NCBI RefSeq assembly: GCF_024211255.1
Contig: NZ_JAMLDY010000007.1
Span: forward strand, 106,507-170,506
Direction of reading: 5' to 3'
DNA: 64,000 nt
Source of the DNA: Sphingomonas liriopis
Lineage (GTDB): Bacteria > Pseudomonadota > Alphaproteobacteria > Sphingomonadales > Sphingomonadaceae
Shown: piece by piece, positions 34,904 through 43,986 of the stretch
Numbering within the stretch: position 1 is the first letter of the stretch
Layout: each line of letters starts with the position of its first letter
Notes under the pieces: model-generated
What the model was told of the DNA's origin: nothing
Databases searched by the model: none
What the model saw: only the letters and a program-made list of their open reading frames with translations
Made by a program: the position numbers and the translations under genes

Positions 34904-36999
34904 GGCAGCGCGTCCAGATAGCGGCGGCCGACCGCATCGCCGCCGTCGCGGCGCGCGAGCCCCGGCGTCGGTCGCGGCAGCGCCGGCCACAAGGCAGCGC
35001 GCAGCGCCGCGCGGCAGGACACGCAATCAGGACGACGGCGCAGCGTATCGATCGCGCCGGCCAGTGCGAGCGGATCGGGCACCCGCGCCGCGCCCGTGCG
35101 CAGCCAACGCGACAGCGCGTCGAGCGCCTGCCCTCGGCGCGGCGTATCGAGCGCGCGCCAGATCGCCGCCGGGATGGGATCGACCGGATCGGCGGCGGCG
35201 GAGGGCAGGCTGCGCGGCCCCATCTCACCCCGCACGCCGGTCATCCGCCGCGTCATGTCGATCGCGGGCAGATCGGTGCCGGTGCGCGCGAGGAAGATGC
35301 GCGTCGCCTGCTGCACCTGCTTGATGAAGCGCAGCGCGGTGTAGGCGTGGGGCAGCGCCTTGCGCGGTTCGCCCTGACGCAGGGCGGTCTCCGACCGCCA
35401 CATCGCATCGAGCGCGCGGCGCAATGTCGCGCGCGTGCCGGGATCGAGCAACGTCGCCGCCTCCGCCTCGTCATGCGTATGGCCGTATTCGGCGACGACG
35501 TCCTCCGCCGCGCCGAACGCAGCCGGGGCGTCGTGGTCGTGGTCCGCCGCCGCGGGCGAGGCGGAGGGCGCGGGCTCCTCCTCGTCGTTGGTGGGCATCG
35601 CGACGCTCGCGCCGCTCGTCTCCTCGCCCATGAACTGGCCGTAGCGCATCCGCAGCAGCCGCTGGTCGGCGCCGATCGCATCGGCGCGGGCGAGGAAGCG
35701 GTCGGCAGGCGGACGGGGGCGTTCGGCGAGCAGCGCCTCGGTATCGATGATGATCTGGCGCTGGCTGCGGAAATAGGCGGGCATGACGCGGCGGCCCATC
35801 GCCTCCAGCCCGCTGCCCTCCGCCGCATTCGCCGGGGGGCGGCGCAGGATGACGCTGGGGCCGCGCACCTCCTGCGCATCCGGCGTTCGGGTGTCGGCGA
35901 CGATCAGCTGCGCGACGACGTCGCCGGGCTCGACGAAGCCCAGCGCGGCGAAATCGAGCCGCGCGGCGAAACGGCGGGCGCGGGGAGAGCCGCTGCCGGC
36001 GAGCGACAGCGTGCGTTCGGCGAAGCGGACGTTCTCGCCTTCCCCCTGCGCGACGACGATTCGCAGCCGGGCGCTGGCGCGGACGCCGTAATCGTCGGTG
36101 GCGACGAAGGCGAGCGTGGCGCCGCGCTGGCTTGGCACGAGGATCGTCACGCCCTCGCGCGGCGTCTCGACGCGGACCTGCGGCGGCCGGTCGGCGATCA
36201 CGTCGATGCGGTGGAGCGGCGGCACGCCCGCGCGCGCCGCACCGGTGGGGACGACGCGGTACAGCAAGGACCGGTCGGCGCGATAAGCCGCGTGCCATGC
36301 TCCGTCTCGCGCGAGCGGGATCGCCGGCTGCCCGACGCCGGCGAGGCGGGCGGCGGCGGGGTCGGGGGCGAAGCGCAGCGTCCAGCGCAATTGCGCGCCC
36401 GCCGGCACGCGCGCATCGAGCGTCGCCAGCGTGCGCGGCGGCAGGCCGGTGTAGGCGGGCGGCACGACCTCCAGCGCCTGCCCGACGAGACGCGGCACGC
36501 CAGGGATCGCGCGCAACCCTTCCGCCACTGGGGCGAGCGCGACGGTGGCCGGGCGTGGCCAGAGAAGGATCGCGGCGATGCAGACGAGCGCGGCGAGCGC
36601 GATCCCCGCCAGCATGCCGCGCGGGCGAGGCGCGGCGAGAGAGGGGATCGCTTCGCCCGCGACCCGCCGCGAGATCCGGTCGCGCTGGAGCCGCTGCAAC
36701 GGGGTCAGCGCGGCGGGATCGGCGAACAGCAGGTCGCTGCTGTCCTCCAGATCGCGGCGCGACGCGTCGAGCGCGGCGATCAGCCAGCGCCGGTCGAAAC
36801 GCCGCGCCCGCGCCCCTGCGATTCCCGCGGTCGCGGCGAGGCCGATCGCCAGCAGCGCGGCGGCAAGCCCCGCCCCCGCGAAGCGCCAGCCGAGCGCGGC
36901 GAGGACCAGCGCCGCCGGCACGCCCAGCGCCAGATCGTCGCGCCATGCCGCCACGCGGGTGGGGCGCGTCCAGCTTGCGACGCGGGGATCGGCGCTCAT
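34900..36999 (-). CDS. DUF4175-like membrane protein
   Basis: 699 residues from ATG 36999. N-terminal membrane helices (about 26-60 and 139-160) are followed by a long extracytoplasmic part with bacterial-Ig-like strands and the motif LAFVATDDYGVRASARLRI, typical of DUF4175 proteins. A His/Asp-rich stretch (ADHDHDAPAAFGAAEDVVAEYGHTHDE) occurs at about 500-525 and could bind metal. A CVSCRAAL pair of Cys is near the C-terminus. The ATG overlaps the next-upstream BatA-like gene by 4 nt. Function unknown; context suggests an envelope complex with MoxR/DUF58. Confidence 0.78.
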   Translation of the reverse strand: MSADPRVASWTRPTRVAAWRDDLALGVPAALVLAALGWRFAGAGLAAALLAIGLAATAGIAGARARRFDRRWLIAALDASRRDLEDSSDLLFADPAALTPLQRLQRDRISRRVAGEAIPSLAAPRPRGMLAGIALAALVCIAAILLWPRPATVALAPVAEGLRAIPGVPRLVGQALEVVPPAYTGLPPRTLATLDARVPAGAQLRWTLRFAPDPAAARLAGVGQPAIPLARDGAWHAAYRADRSLLYRVVPTGAARAGVPPLHRIDVIADRPPQVRVETPREGVTILVPSQRGATLAFVATDDYGVRASARLRIVVAQGEGENVRFAERTLSLAGSGSPRARRFAARLDFAALGFVEPGDVVAQLIVADTRTPDAQEVRGPSVILRRPPANAAEGSGLEAMGRRVMPAYFRSQRQIIIDTEALLAERPRPPADRFLARADAIGADQRLLRMRYGQFMGEETSGASVAMPTNDEEEPAPSASPAAADHDHDAPAAFGAAEDVVAEYGHTHDEAEAATLLDPGTRATLRRALDAMWRSETALRQGEPRKALPHAYTALRFIKQVQQATRIFLARTGTDLPAIDMTRRMTGVRGEMGPRSLPSAAADPVDPIPAAIWRALDTPRRGQALDALSRWLRTGAARVPDPLALAGAIDTLRRRPDCVSCRAALRAALWPALPRPTPGLARRDGGDAVGRRYLDALP

Positions 37000-38099
37000 G
37001 GCGCGGGGCCCCGCACGGCGCGGGTGGCGAGCCAGCGCTCGACGAGGAACAGCAAGGCGGCGGCCACCGCCAGCATCGGCCACAGCGGGCGTGCCGGTGG
37101 CAGCGGCGCGGGTGCGCCAGGCTGCGGCGCATAGGCATCGGCGAGCACGCGGGCCGGATCGGGCTCCGCAGCGGCGAACAGCGCGGCGAGGCGGTGCGGG
37201 AAATCGGGGTCGAGCAGTTGCGGCATGGCCGCCGGTGCCAGCCGCCGGGTGAAGCGCAGCAGGCGGCCGCGGCCGAGAGGCTGCGCCTCGACCAGTGCCG
37301 CGCCGTCGGCGTCGCGCCAGACCGCGACCGTGGGGCTTGCGGGAATCGTCGTCTCGCGCGCGACGAGGACGATGTTGCCTGCCTCGGCCTGCGCGATCGC
37401 CGCGGCGGGCAGCGCCCCGGGGGCGAGCCAGACGAGCGGACGGGATCGCGGGATCGGGGCGGAGCGCGGCGCGATATCGCGCTGGCCCAGCGCGCGCAGC
37501 GCCGCGCCGACGTAGCGCGCGCCCGCGACGGTGGGGTCGTAGCGCAGGACCGGTAGCGCGGGCGGCGGGACGCGCGGCGGTGAGAGGCCTTCGCCGACGA
37601 TGCGCCAGGCGATGCGGCGGGCGACGCGGGGGCGCTCGGCATCGGCGCCGTCGAGGATGCGCGGCACGACGACGGTCAGCGCGGCGCCGGGCGGCAGCTC
37701 CGCGTCGAGCTGGCGGATCAGGCTGGCGACCGGCACCGGACCCGCCGGCCGCGGCGCGGTGACCGACGGGAAGCCGGGGGCGAGCCAGACCTGTCGCGCG
37801 CCATCCGCCGGCGGCACCGCCGCGCCGGGCGCCACCGCCACCACCGCGCGGGCGGTATCGGTGCCGGTCAATACCGGCAGGGCGAGCACCAGCGCGATGA
37901 CCGCGAGCAGCGCCAGCCGCGCCGCGAGCAACAGCCGCTCGTCGAAGCGTGGCCGGTGGCGAGGACGCGGTTTCTGGCGCAGCCAACGCAAGGCGGCGAA
38001 GTCGGTCGGCCGCTGTTCGGTGCGCCGGGCGAGATGGAGCAGCAGCGGCAGCGCGAGCGCCGCCAGCGCGGCGAGGCCGAGCGGGAACAGCAGGTTCAT
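36996..38099 (-). CDS. BatA N-terminal-domain membrane protein
   Basis: 367 residues from ATG 38099. The N-terminus MNLLFPLGLAALAALALPLLLHLARRTEQRPTDFAALRWLR is the diagnostic BatA N-terminal domain (first helix plus conserved Leu-His-Leu and Arg-rich turn). A second helix follows at about 60-80, and a C-terminal helix with ERWLATRAVR at the end. The middle part lacks a complete vWA MIDAS motif. It overlaps DUF58 and DUF4175-like genes by 4 nt each, so all three are coupled. Confidence 0.82.
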   Translation of the reverse strand: MNLLFPLGLAALAALALPLLLHLARRTEQRPTDFAALRWLRQKPRPRHRPRFDERLLLAARLALLAVIALVLALPVLTGTDTARAVVAVAPGAAVPPADGARQVWLAPGFPSVTAPRPAGPVPVASLIRQLDAELPPGAALTVVVPRILDGADAERPRVARRIAWRIVGEGLSPPRVPPPALPVLRYDPTVAGARYVGAALRALGQRDIAPRSAPIPRSRPLVWLAPGALPAAAIAQAEAGNIVLVARETTIPASPTVAVWRDADGAALVEAQPLGRGRLLRFTRRLAPAAMPQLLDPDFPHRLAALFAAAEPDPARVLADAYAPQPGAPAPLPPARPLWPMLAVAAALLFLVERWLATRAVRGPAP

Positions 38100-38989
38100 C
38101 GCGCGACGCGCCCGAACAGCGCCTGCAACGGCGTGTCGAGCGGTTCGTCGAGGACGAGCCGCGCGTGGCGGATGCCGGCCGCGTGCCACGCCGCGGCGAG
38201 CGTCGCCTGCGCGGCGGCGAACCGCGCAAGGAATTCGGCGCGCAATGCGGCGGCGTCGCCGAGCAGTTCCTCGCCCGTCTCGGGATCGCGGAAGCGGTAT
38301 CCGCCGTCGAGGTCGAAGTCGCGTTCGGTGACGGTCAGCACCTGCAGCGCCAGCACCTCGCGCCCCGCCGCCGCCAGCCGCGTCGCGAGATCGAGGCAGG
38401 CGGGGTCGAACCAGTCGGAGACGATTCCCACGAGGTCACGCGCGCCGATCCGGTCCCACAGCGGCGCCAGCGTCGCCTCCGCCGGAAAGCCGCCCGCCGC
38501 GCCCAGCGCCTGCAACGCATGGTGGAGCCGGTCGCGCTGGCGCGTGCCGCCGGCGGCGGGGATCAGGTCGAACGCATCCGCGGACAAGGTCGCCAGCGCG
38601 AAGCGGTCGCCCTGCGCCAGCGCCAGTTCGGCGAGCGCTGCGGTCAGCCCCTTGGCGGCATCGAGCCGCGCATAGCCGGGCGCACGCGCATCCGCCTGCG
38701 CCATCGAGGCACTGGCATCGAGCAGGATCCACAGCGCGACCGGGCTCTCCCGCTCCGCCTCGCGGACGAAGAAGCGGTCGGAGCGGCCGTAGAGCTTCCA
38801 GTCGATCTGTCGCGGTTCGTCGCCGGGCTCGTAGGGGCGATAGGCGGCGAATTCGAGTCCCGACCCACGCGCGCGACTGGTGTGCAGCCCCAGCCCGCGG
38901 TCGCCGATCGCGCGGCGCGCGACGAGGGTGAGCGCCTTCAGCCGGTGGCGGACGTCACCCGGTATCAACGGCGCGATCAGATCAGGCAC
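38096..38989 (-). CDS. DUF58 domain protein
   Basis: 297 residues. The DUF58 signature GLEFAAYRPYEPGDEPRQIDWKLYGRSDRFFVREAERES is at about 43-83, followed by a vWA-like part with the MIDAS sequence LLDASASMA (D-x-S-x-S). DUF58 proteins accompany MoxR ATPases and are thought to be their clients or adaptors. GTG 38989 overlaps the moxR stop region by 8 nt. No membrane segment is visible. Confidence 0.92.
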   Translation of the reverse strand: MPDLIAPLIPGDVRHRLKALTLVARRAIGDRGLGLHTSRARGSGLEFAAYRPYEPGDEPRQIDWKLYGRSDRFFVREAERESPVALWILLDASASMAQADARAPGYARLDAAKGLTAALAELALAQGDRFALATLSADAFDLIPAAGGTRQRDRLHHALQALGAAGGFPAEATLAPLWDRIGARDLVGIVSDWFDPACLDLATRLAAAGREVLALQVLTVTERDFDLDGGYRFRDPETGEELLGDAAALRAEFLARFAAAQATLAAAWHAAGIRHARLVLDEPLDTPLQALFGRVAR

Positions 38990-39968
38990 CGGGTCCCCGC
39001 ACCGCGCCGAGCAGCCGTTCGACGACCGCGTCGGGCGACACGCCCTCCGCCTCCGCGGCGAAGGCGAGGATCAGGCGGTGGCGCAGCACCGGCGCGGCGA
39101 GCGCGGCGACGTCCTCGCGCGTCGCCGCCAGCCGCCCGTGGAGCAACGCGCGCGCCTTGGCGGCGAGGACCAGCGACTGGCCGGCACGCGGGCCGGCGCC
39201 CCAGCGGACGTAGCTGCGCAGGGCGTCGGGCATCGCCTCGCCCGGCCGCGTCGCGCGGACCAGCCGCGTGATCCAGTCGAGCAGGTCGCCGCCGAGATGC
39301 ACCTCGCGCACCAGCGCCTGCAGGGCGAGGACGTCCTCGCCCGCCATCACGCGTGGCACGGTGGCGAGGCCGCTGCCGGTGGTCGCGGCGAGGATGGCGC
39401 GTTCCTCGCTCTCGCTCGGGTAATCGAGGCGGACGTGGAGCAGGAACCGGTCGAGCTGCGCCTCGGGCAGCGGATAGGTGCCCGCCTGTTCGATCGGATT
39501 CTGCGTCGCCAGTACGAAGAACGGCCGCGGCAGCTGGTAGGTCGTGCCGCCGTAGCTGACGGTGCGTTCCTGCATCGCCTCCAACAGCGCCGCCTGCGTC
39601 TTGGGCGGCGTGCGGTTGAGTTCGTCGGCGAGCAGCAGATTGGTGAACACCGGGCCCTGTTGGAAGCGGAAGTGGCGCTTGCCGGTGCCGTGGTCCTCTT
39701 CCAGCAATTCGGTGCCGAGGATGTCGCTCGGCATCAGGTCGGGGGTGAACTGGACGCGGCGGAAATCGAGGTGCAGCGCCTCGCCCAGTGACCGCACCAG
39801 CAGCGTCTTGCCGAGCCCCGGCACACCCTCCAGCAGGCAATGGCCGCCGGCGATCAGGCCGATCAGCAATTGCTCGACCACCGCCGCCTGTCCGACGATC
39901 GCCTGCGCGATCGCCGCGCGTAGGGCCGTGAGGGTCGACAGGCGGGCTTCGATTTCGGCTTCGGTCAT
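38982..39968 (-). CDS. MoxR family AAA+ ATPase
   Basis: 328 residues. Walker A GVPGLGKT at about 49-56, Walker B NLLLADELNRTPPKTQAALLEAMQE near 110-134, sensor 1 FFVLATQNPIEQAGTYPLPEAQLDRFLL near 150-177: a standard MoxR. These ATPases act as chaperones assembling or activating vWA/DUF58 partners. It lies 7 bp downstream of the DUF4159 gene and is the energy-coupling part of the block. Confidence 0.96.
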   Translation of the reverse strand: MTEAEIEARLSTLTALRAAIAQAIVGQAAVVEQLLIGLIAGGHCLLEGVPGLGKTLLVRSLGEALHLDFRRVQFTPDLMPSDILGTELLEEDHGTGKRHFRFQQGPVFTNLLLADELNRTPPKTQAALLEAMQERTVSYGGTTYQLPRPFFVLATQNPIEQAGTYPLPEAQLDRFLLHVRLDYPSESEERAILAATTGSGLATVPRVMAGEDVLALQALVREVHLGGDLLDWITRLVRATRPGEAMPDALRSYVRWGAGPRAGQSLVLAAKARALLHGRLAATREDVAALAAPVLRHRLILAFAAEAEGVSPDAVVERLLGAVRGPGA

Positions 39969-39975
39969 GCTGCCC

Positions 39976-40695
39976 TCATGCGTTCAGCGCGTACATGACG
40001 ATGTTGACCGCGAATTTGGTGTTGTCCTGCGCCAAGAAGCGCTTGTTGCGCCAGTCGTAGTCCCATTCGCACCCGTAATCCTTGTTGCTGTAGAGCAGCC
40101 CCAGCCGGCCATCGATGGTGATGCCCCTGAGGTAATCGTGGACGAGGTCGTCGCCCCAGCCGTTCAGCTCGAAGCCGGTGTTGGGCGGCCCGTCGAACTT
40201 GAAGAAGCTGGTGTAGAGCGGGTGCTTGCGCGGCAGTTTGGCCAATGCCTTCGGCCCGAAGATGGCGCGCATCTGCCGTTCGAAGCTCTGCGCGAACAGG
40301 CCGTCGATGTCGTGGTTGCAGTCGTCGACCAGCACGAACCCGCCGCTGCGCACGTAGCGTTCGAAGTTGCGGCGTTCGGCGGCGGAGAATTCGACCAGTC
40401 TGTGTCCCGCCATGTAGCAGAAGGGGGCGGTGAGCATCCTGGGGTCGGCGAGCGCGACGACGCGTTCCTTCGGGTCGACGCGCAGGTTGGTATAGTCGAC
40501 CAGCGAGGTGAGAAGGTTGGACGGCATGCGCTGGTCGACGTCCCAGTCGCCCGACTGGTAGCGCAGCCGGGTGAACCAGAAGTCGTACGCCCCGGCGGCG
40601 GTGGCGGCGCGGGGGAGGAGTGCGGTGGCGGCGGTCGCCACCGCGGCGCGGAGGAAATCGTGGCGGGTGAGTCCCCTTCCCTGTCCCACTCCCAT
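39976..40695 (-). CDS. DUF4159 family protein with Tat-like signal
   Basis: 239 residues from ATG 40695. N-terminus GLTRHDFLRAAVATAATALLPRAATA resembles a Tat signal with Arg-His in place of the Arg pair. The DUF4159 core includes FWFTRLRYQSGDWDVDQRMPSNLLTSLVDYTNLRVDPKE, PFCYMAGH, VRSGGFVLVDDCNHDIDGLFAQSF and LLYSNKDYGCEWDYDWRNKRFLAQDNTKFAVNIVMYAL. Such domains look like degenerate GATase1 folds. ATG 40695 sits at the edge of the palindromic repeat (40696-40791); GTG 40689 is the alternative. No good Shine-Dalgarno precedes either. Confidence 0.85.
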   Translation of the reverse strand: MGVGQGRGLTRHDFLRAAVATAATALLPRAATAAGAYDFWFTRLRYQSGDWDVDQRMPSNLLTSLVDYTNLRVDPKERVVALADPRMLTAPFCYMAGHRLVEFSAAERRNFERYVRSGGFVLVDDCNHDIDGLFAQSFERQMRAIFGPKALAKLPRKHPLYTSFFKFDGPPNTGFELNGWGDDLVHDYLRGITIDGRLGLLYSNKDYGCEWDYDWRNKRFLAQDNTKFAVNIVMYALNA

Positions 40696-40791
40696 TGTCA
40701 CCCCGGACTTGTTCCGGGGTCCACCGTTCCGCACGCTCATCGGCCGGTGGGCATGCGGCACCGTGGACCCCGGAACGAGTCCGGGGTGACG
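40696..40791. repeat. REP-like palindrome, CACCCCGGAC family
   Basis: Arms TGTCACCCCGGACTTGTTCC (40696) and GGAACGAGTCCGGGGTGACG (ending 40791). It fills most of the 144-bp gap between tldE and the DUF4159 gene and touches the DUF4159 start codon. Confidence 0.92.
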
Positions 40792-40839
40792 GAGGATGTG
40801 AGGTGACGTCGGTCCATCACGATCCCCCGCCGACCCCGA

Positions 40840-42174
40840 TCACACCGCGTCGGACAGCGAGGTGAACGTGAAGTCGCGCAGCCGCATCGGCGGCAGCATC
40901 ATGATCGTGTCGCTCTCGTCGCCCTTGACGCGCACCGGCTTGCCGAGCTCGTCGATGTTGTTGAGCATGATGACCGGGCTCTCGTTGAACCGGAAGTTCT
41001 TGAGCGGATATTTGATCTCGCCATTCTCGATGTAGAAGGTGCCGTCGCGGGTCAGGCCGGTCAGCAGCACGGTCTGCGGATCGACCATGCGGATGTACCA
41101 GGTGCGGGTGACCAGGATCCCCTTCTGCGTGCCACGGACGAGGTCGGCGGTCGATTTGGTGCCGCCCGCCATGATGATGTTGCCGGGCGAGGCGGTCGCG
41201 GGCTTGCCCTGTTTCTGCGCCCAGTAGCGCGAGTAATCGAGGCTGGCGATCTTGCCGTCGCGGACGATCTGCAACCGGCTGCGCGGCAGCCCGTCGCCGT
41301 CCCAGGGGAGCGCTGGTGCCTCGGGGTGCGCAGGGTCGGCGTAGATGTTGACGCGGGGATCGAAGACCTGCTCGCCCACCTTGTTGCCGCCGCCCTTCTT
41401 CGACAGGAAGCTGCGCCCCTCGTCGGCCTCGCGCGCGCCGAAGAAGTTGAACATGAAGCCGATCAGCCCCGCCGCCGCCGCGGGTTCGAGGATGACGGTG
41501 TACTTGCCCGGCTCGAGCGCGCGCGCGTCGACCGATCCCGCCGCCTTGCGCGCCGCGGTGCGGATGTCGGTGGCGGGGACGAAGGCGTTCGCATCCTGCA
41601 CGTTGCGGCCGACCCAGCCCGACCCGCGGCCGTCCTCGCTGCGCACGGTGCAGGTGTAATCGAGGCCGCTCGAACGCTGGTAACCGAAATTGCCCTTCGA
41701 ATTGGCGAAGGCGACGAAGCTCTGCCCGTCCTGCAGGAAGCCGGCGGCGACCAGCTTCTGCGCCTTGCACGCCGCGATCGAATCGCTCGCCACCCTGGCG
41801 CGGTAATCGGGAGTGATGTCGGCGGTCGACTGGCTGAACGTGTTGGTCGGCGTATAGGCCTGCTTGGCGACCGCGGGCACGAACTCGGGGTTCTCGGGCG
41901 CGAGGCGGGCGAGGTCCTCGGCGCGGCGGACGACGCGTTCCAGCGAGGCATCGTCGAACGAATTGATCGTCGCGGTGCCGACCCGCTTGCCGAACGCCAC
42001 CTGCACGGCAAGGTCGGTGTTGGCGACGATGCCGCTGGTCGAGATCGCGTTGAGCGCAAAGCGGACGTTGCCGTCGATCGATCCGGTCAGCTCAGCGGTG
42101 CATTCGTCCGCCTTCGACAGCGCGACGACCCTGGTCAGCAGCGCCCGCGCCTCGGCTTCGGTGAAGATTGCCAT
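40840..42174 (-). CDS. TldE/PmbA-type subunit of a TldD/TldE metalloprotease
   Basis: 444 residues. The modulator family is recognised from LAVQVAFGKRVGTATINSFDDASLERVVRRAEDLARLAPENPEF, YTVILEPAAAAGLIGFMFNFFGAREADEGRSFL and the C-terminal IENGEIKYPLKNFRFNESPVIMLNNIDELGKPVRV. No HExxH motif, as expected for TldE. TldD/TldE heterodimers cleave unfolded peptides inside a cavity and mature some ribosomally made peptides. No signal peptide is visible, although its partner has one. It lies 12 bp after tldD. Confidence 0.92.
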   Translation of the reverse strand: MAIFTEAEARALLTRVVALSKADECTAELTGSIDGNVRFALNAISTSGIVANTDLAVQVAFGKRVGTATINSFDDASLERVVRRAEDLARLAPENPEFVPAVAKQAYTPTNTFSQSTADITPDYRARVASDSIAACKAQKLVAAGFLQDGQSFVAFANSKGNFGYQRSSGLDYTCTVRSEDGRGSGWVGRNVQDANAFVPATDIRTAARKAAGSVDARALEPGKYTVILEPAAAAGLIGFMFNFFGAREADEGRSFLSKKGGGNKVGEQVFDPRVNIYADPAHPEAPALPWDGDGLPRSRLQIVRDGKIASLDYSRYWAQKQGKPATASPGNIIMAGGTKSTADLVRGTQKGILVTRTWYIRMVDPQTVLLTGLTRDGTFYIENGEIKYPLKNFRFNESPVIMLNNIDELGKPVRVKGDESDTIMMLPPMRLRDFTFTSLSDAV

Positions 42175-42186
42175 GATCGATCCTCC

Positions 42187-43821
42187 TCAGCCGAGCGAAC
42201 GGGCGGTGTTGATGACGTTGATGCCGTTGAAGCGCGCGGTCGACGATCCGTGGCTGACGGTGGAGACCTGCGCCGGCTGGCCCTTGCCGTCGAAGAAGCT
42301 GCCGCCCATCCGATAGTCGCTGGCATCGCACACGCCGACGCAGGCGTTCCAGAATTCGGGCGTGCGGATCTGGTAGGCGACGTCCTCGATCTGCTGGCCG
42401 AGCTTGCCGTTCTTGATCTCGTAGAACAACTGCCCGCCGAACTGCGCATTGTAGCGCTGCTGGTCGATCGAGAAGCTGCCGTCGCCGACGATATAGATGC
42501 CGTTCTCGACCCCGCCGATCATGTCGGCGACGCTCTGTTTCGTCTTGCCGGGTTCGAGGCTGACGTTGGGCATGCGCTGGAACTGGACGCTCGACCAGCT
42601 GTCGGCGTAGCAGCAGCCGTCCGACGCGCTCTTGCCGAGGATCTGCGCCTGGTCGCGGATCGCCTCCAGATCGACGAGCTTGCCGTCGCGGATGAGATCC
42701 CACTTCTTCGTCTTCACGCCCTCGTCGTCATAGCCGACCGCGCCGAGGCTGCCCGGTTGCAGCTTGTCCGCGACGATCGAGACGGCGGGGCTGCCGTACT
42801 GGAAGCGCTGCTTGACCTTGTCGAGCGTCACGAAGCTGGTGCCGGCGTAATTCGCCTCGTACCCCAGCACGCGGTCGAGTTCGAGCGGGTGGCCGACGCT
42901 TTCGTGGATGGTGAGCCAGGTGTGCGAGGGGTCGAGGACGAGGTCGTACTTGCCCGGCTTGACCGACGGCGCCTTGAGCTTCGCCTGCGCCTGCTTGGCG
43001 GCGGCGATCGCATCCTCCTTCATGTCGTAGGACAGGCCGTAATTGACGACGCCGTTGGGCGAGACGAACTTGTCCTTGGTGTTGCCGTCGAGATATTCGA
43101 AGCCCATTCCCATCGGCGCCGACAGCCCTTCGCGGGTGCGGAACTTGCCGCTCGCCTTGTCGATCGCGGTGACGGTCATCGGCGCCCAGATGCGGTGGAC
43201 GTCCTGATCGATGTACGATCCGTCGGTGCTGGCGAAATACTTCTGCTCGTTGACCAGGAACAGCATCGAATTGACGTAATTCGCGCCCGCCGCCTGCGCC
43301 GCGGCGTTGACGCCCAGGAGCAGGTCGACCTTGTCTTTCAGCGGCACCGCCATCGCGTTCTTGACGATCGGCGTCTTCCACGCGACCTCGCCAACGCCGG
43401 GCGTGGGGGCGAGGCGGACGGGTGCGGTCTGCGTCTTCGCATTCGCCTTGGCGATCGCGGTGGCGAGGCTTGCGGCCTTGGCGACCGCCTCGACCGTCAT
43501 CTCGTTGGTCGCGGCGAAGCCCCAGGCACCGTCGGCGATCACGCGGATGCCGGTGCCGAGCGACTCCGTATTGACGACGTTCTGGACGTTGGCTTCGCGG
43601 GTGATGACGAACTGGCGCATGTAGCGGCCGACGCGGACGTCGCAATAGGTCGCGCCCGCCGACTTGGCGGCGTTGAGCGCGGCGTCGGCAAGCCGTTTCT
43701 TGACCGCGACGTCGAGCGTCGATTGCAGCTCCTCCGCCGCGATCGCGCGGCCGAGGAACGACGGCAGCACGCCGCCGCCCATCGCGAGGCCGGTCGCGGC
43801 CAGGAAATCCCGTCTGTGCAA
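42187..43821 (-). CDS. TldD-type metalloprotease with Tat signal
   Basis: 544 residues. HESVGH at 306-311 is the zinc-binding HExxxH of TldD, and a C-terminal Cys (GVCDAS) corresponds to the third ligand. The N-terminus LHRRDFLAATGLAMGGGVLPSFLGRAIAA is a clear twin-arginine signal. TTG 43821 is the start that gives this compact signal; upstream codons give only a basic, unlikely extension. Cytoplasmic TldD is the norm, so the export signal is unusual. A good promoter candidate lies at 43917-43945. Confidence 0.92.
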   Translation of the reverse strand: MHRRDFLAATGLAMGGGVLPSFLGRAIAAEELQSTLDVAVKKRLADAALNAAKSAGATYCDVRVGRYMRQFVITREANVQNVVNTESLGTGIRVIADGAWGFAATNEMTVEAVAKAASLATAIAKANAKTQTAPVRLAPTPGVGEVAWKTPIVKNAMAVPLKDKVDLLLGVNAAAQAAGANYVNSMLFLVNEQKYFASTDGSYIDQDVHRIWAPMTVTAIDKASGKFRTREGLSAPMGMGFEYLDGNTKDKFVSPNGVVNYGLSYDMKEDAIAAAKQAQAKLKAPSVKPGKYDLVLDPSHTWLTIHESVGHPLELDRVLGYEANYAGTSFVTLDKVKQRFQYGSPAVSIVADKLQPGSLGAVGYDDEGVKTKKWDLIRDGKLVDLEAIRDQAQILGKSASDGCCYADSWSSVQFQRMPNVSLEPGKTKQSVADMIGGVENGIYIVGDGSFSIDQQRYNAQFGGQLFYEIKNGKLGQQIEDVAYQIRTPEFWNACVGVCDASDYRMGGSFFDGKGQPAQVSTVSHGSSTARFNGINVINTARSLG

Positions 43822-43916
43822 GGCGTCAGTCCCCCCGAGCCGGCACGCACGGCGTCGTCGCCGTCGCGCACCATGATGATGTGCCGAAACGAGCGACTTG
43901 CTCGCCTGATACACCG

Positions 43917-43945
43917 ATCATCGCGCGGCCCGGAGGGTTGGTCAA
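43917..43945 (-). promoter_or_regulatory. candidate promoter of the tldD-moxR block
   Basis: Minus strand: -35 TTGACC (43945-43940), 17-bp spacer, -10-like GATGAT (43922-43917), about 95 bp before the tldD start. The -10 is poor, so this is tentative. Confidence 0.4.
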
Positions 43946-43986
43946 TCGACGCCGACGGCTTTATTTGTCGGGGCCGGAACGGTCCG

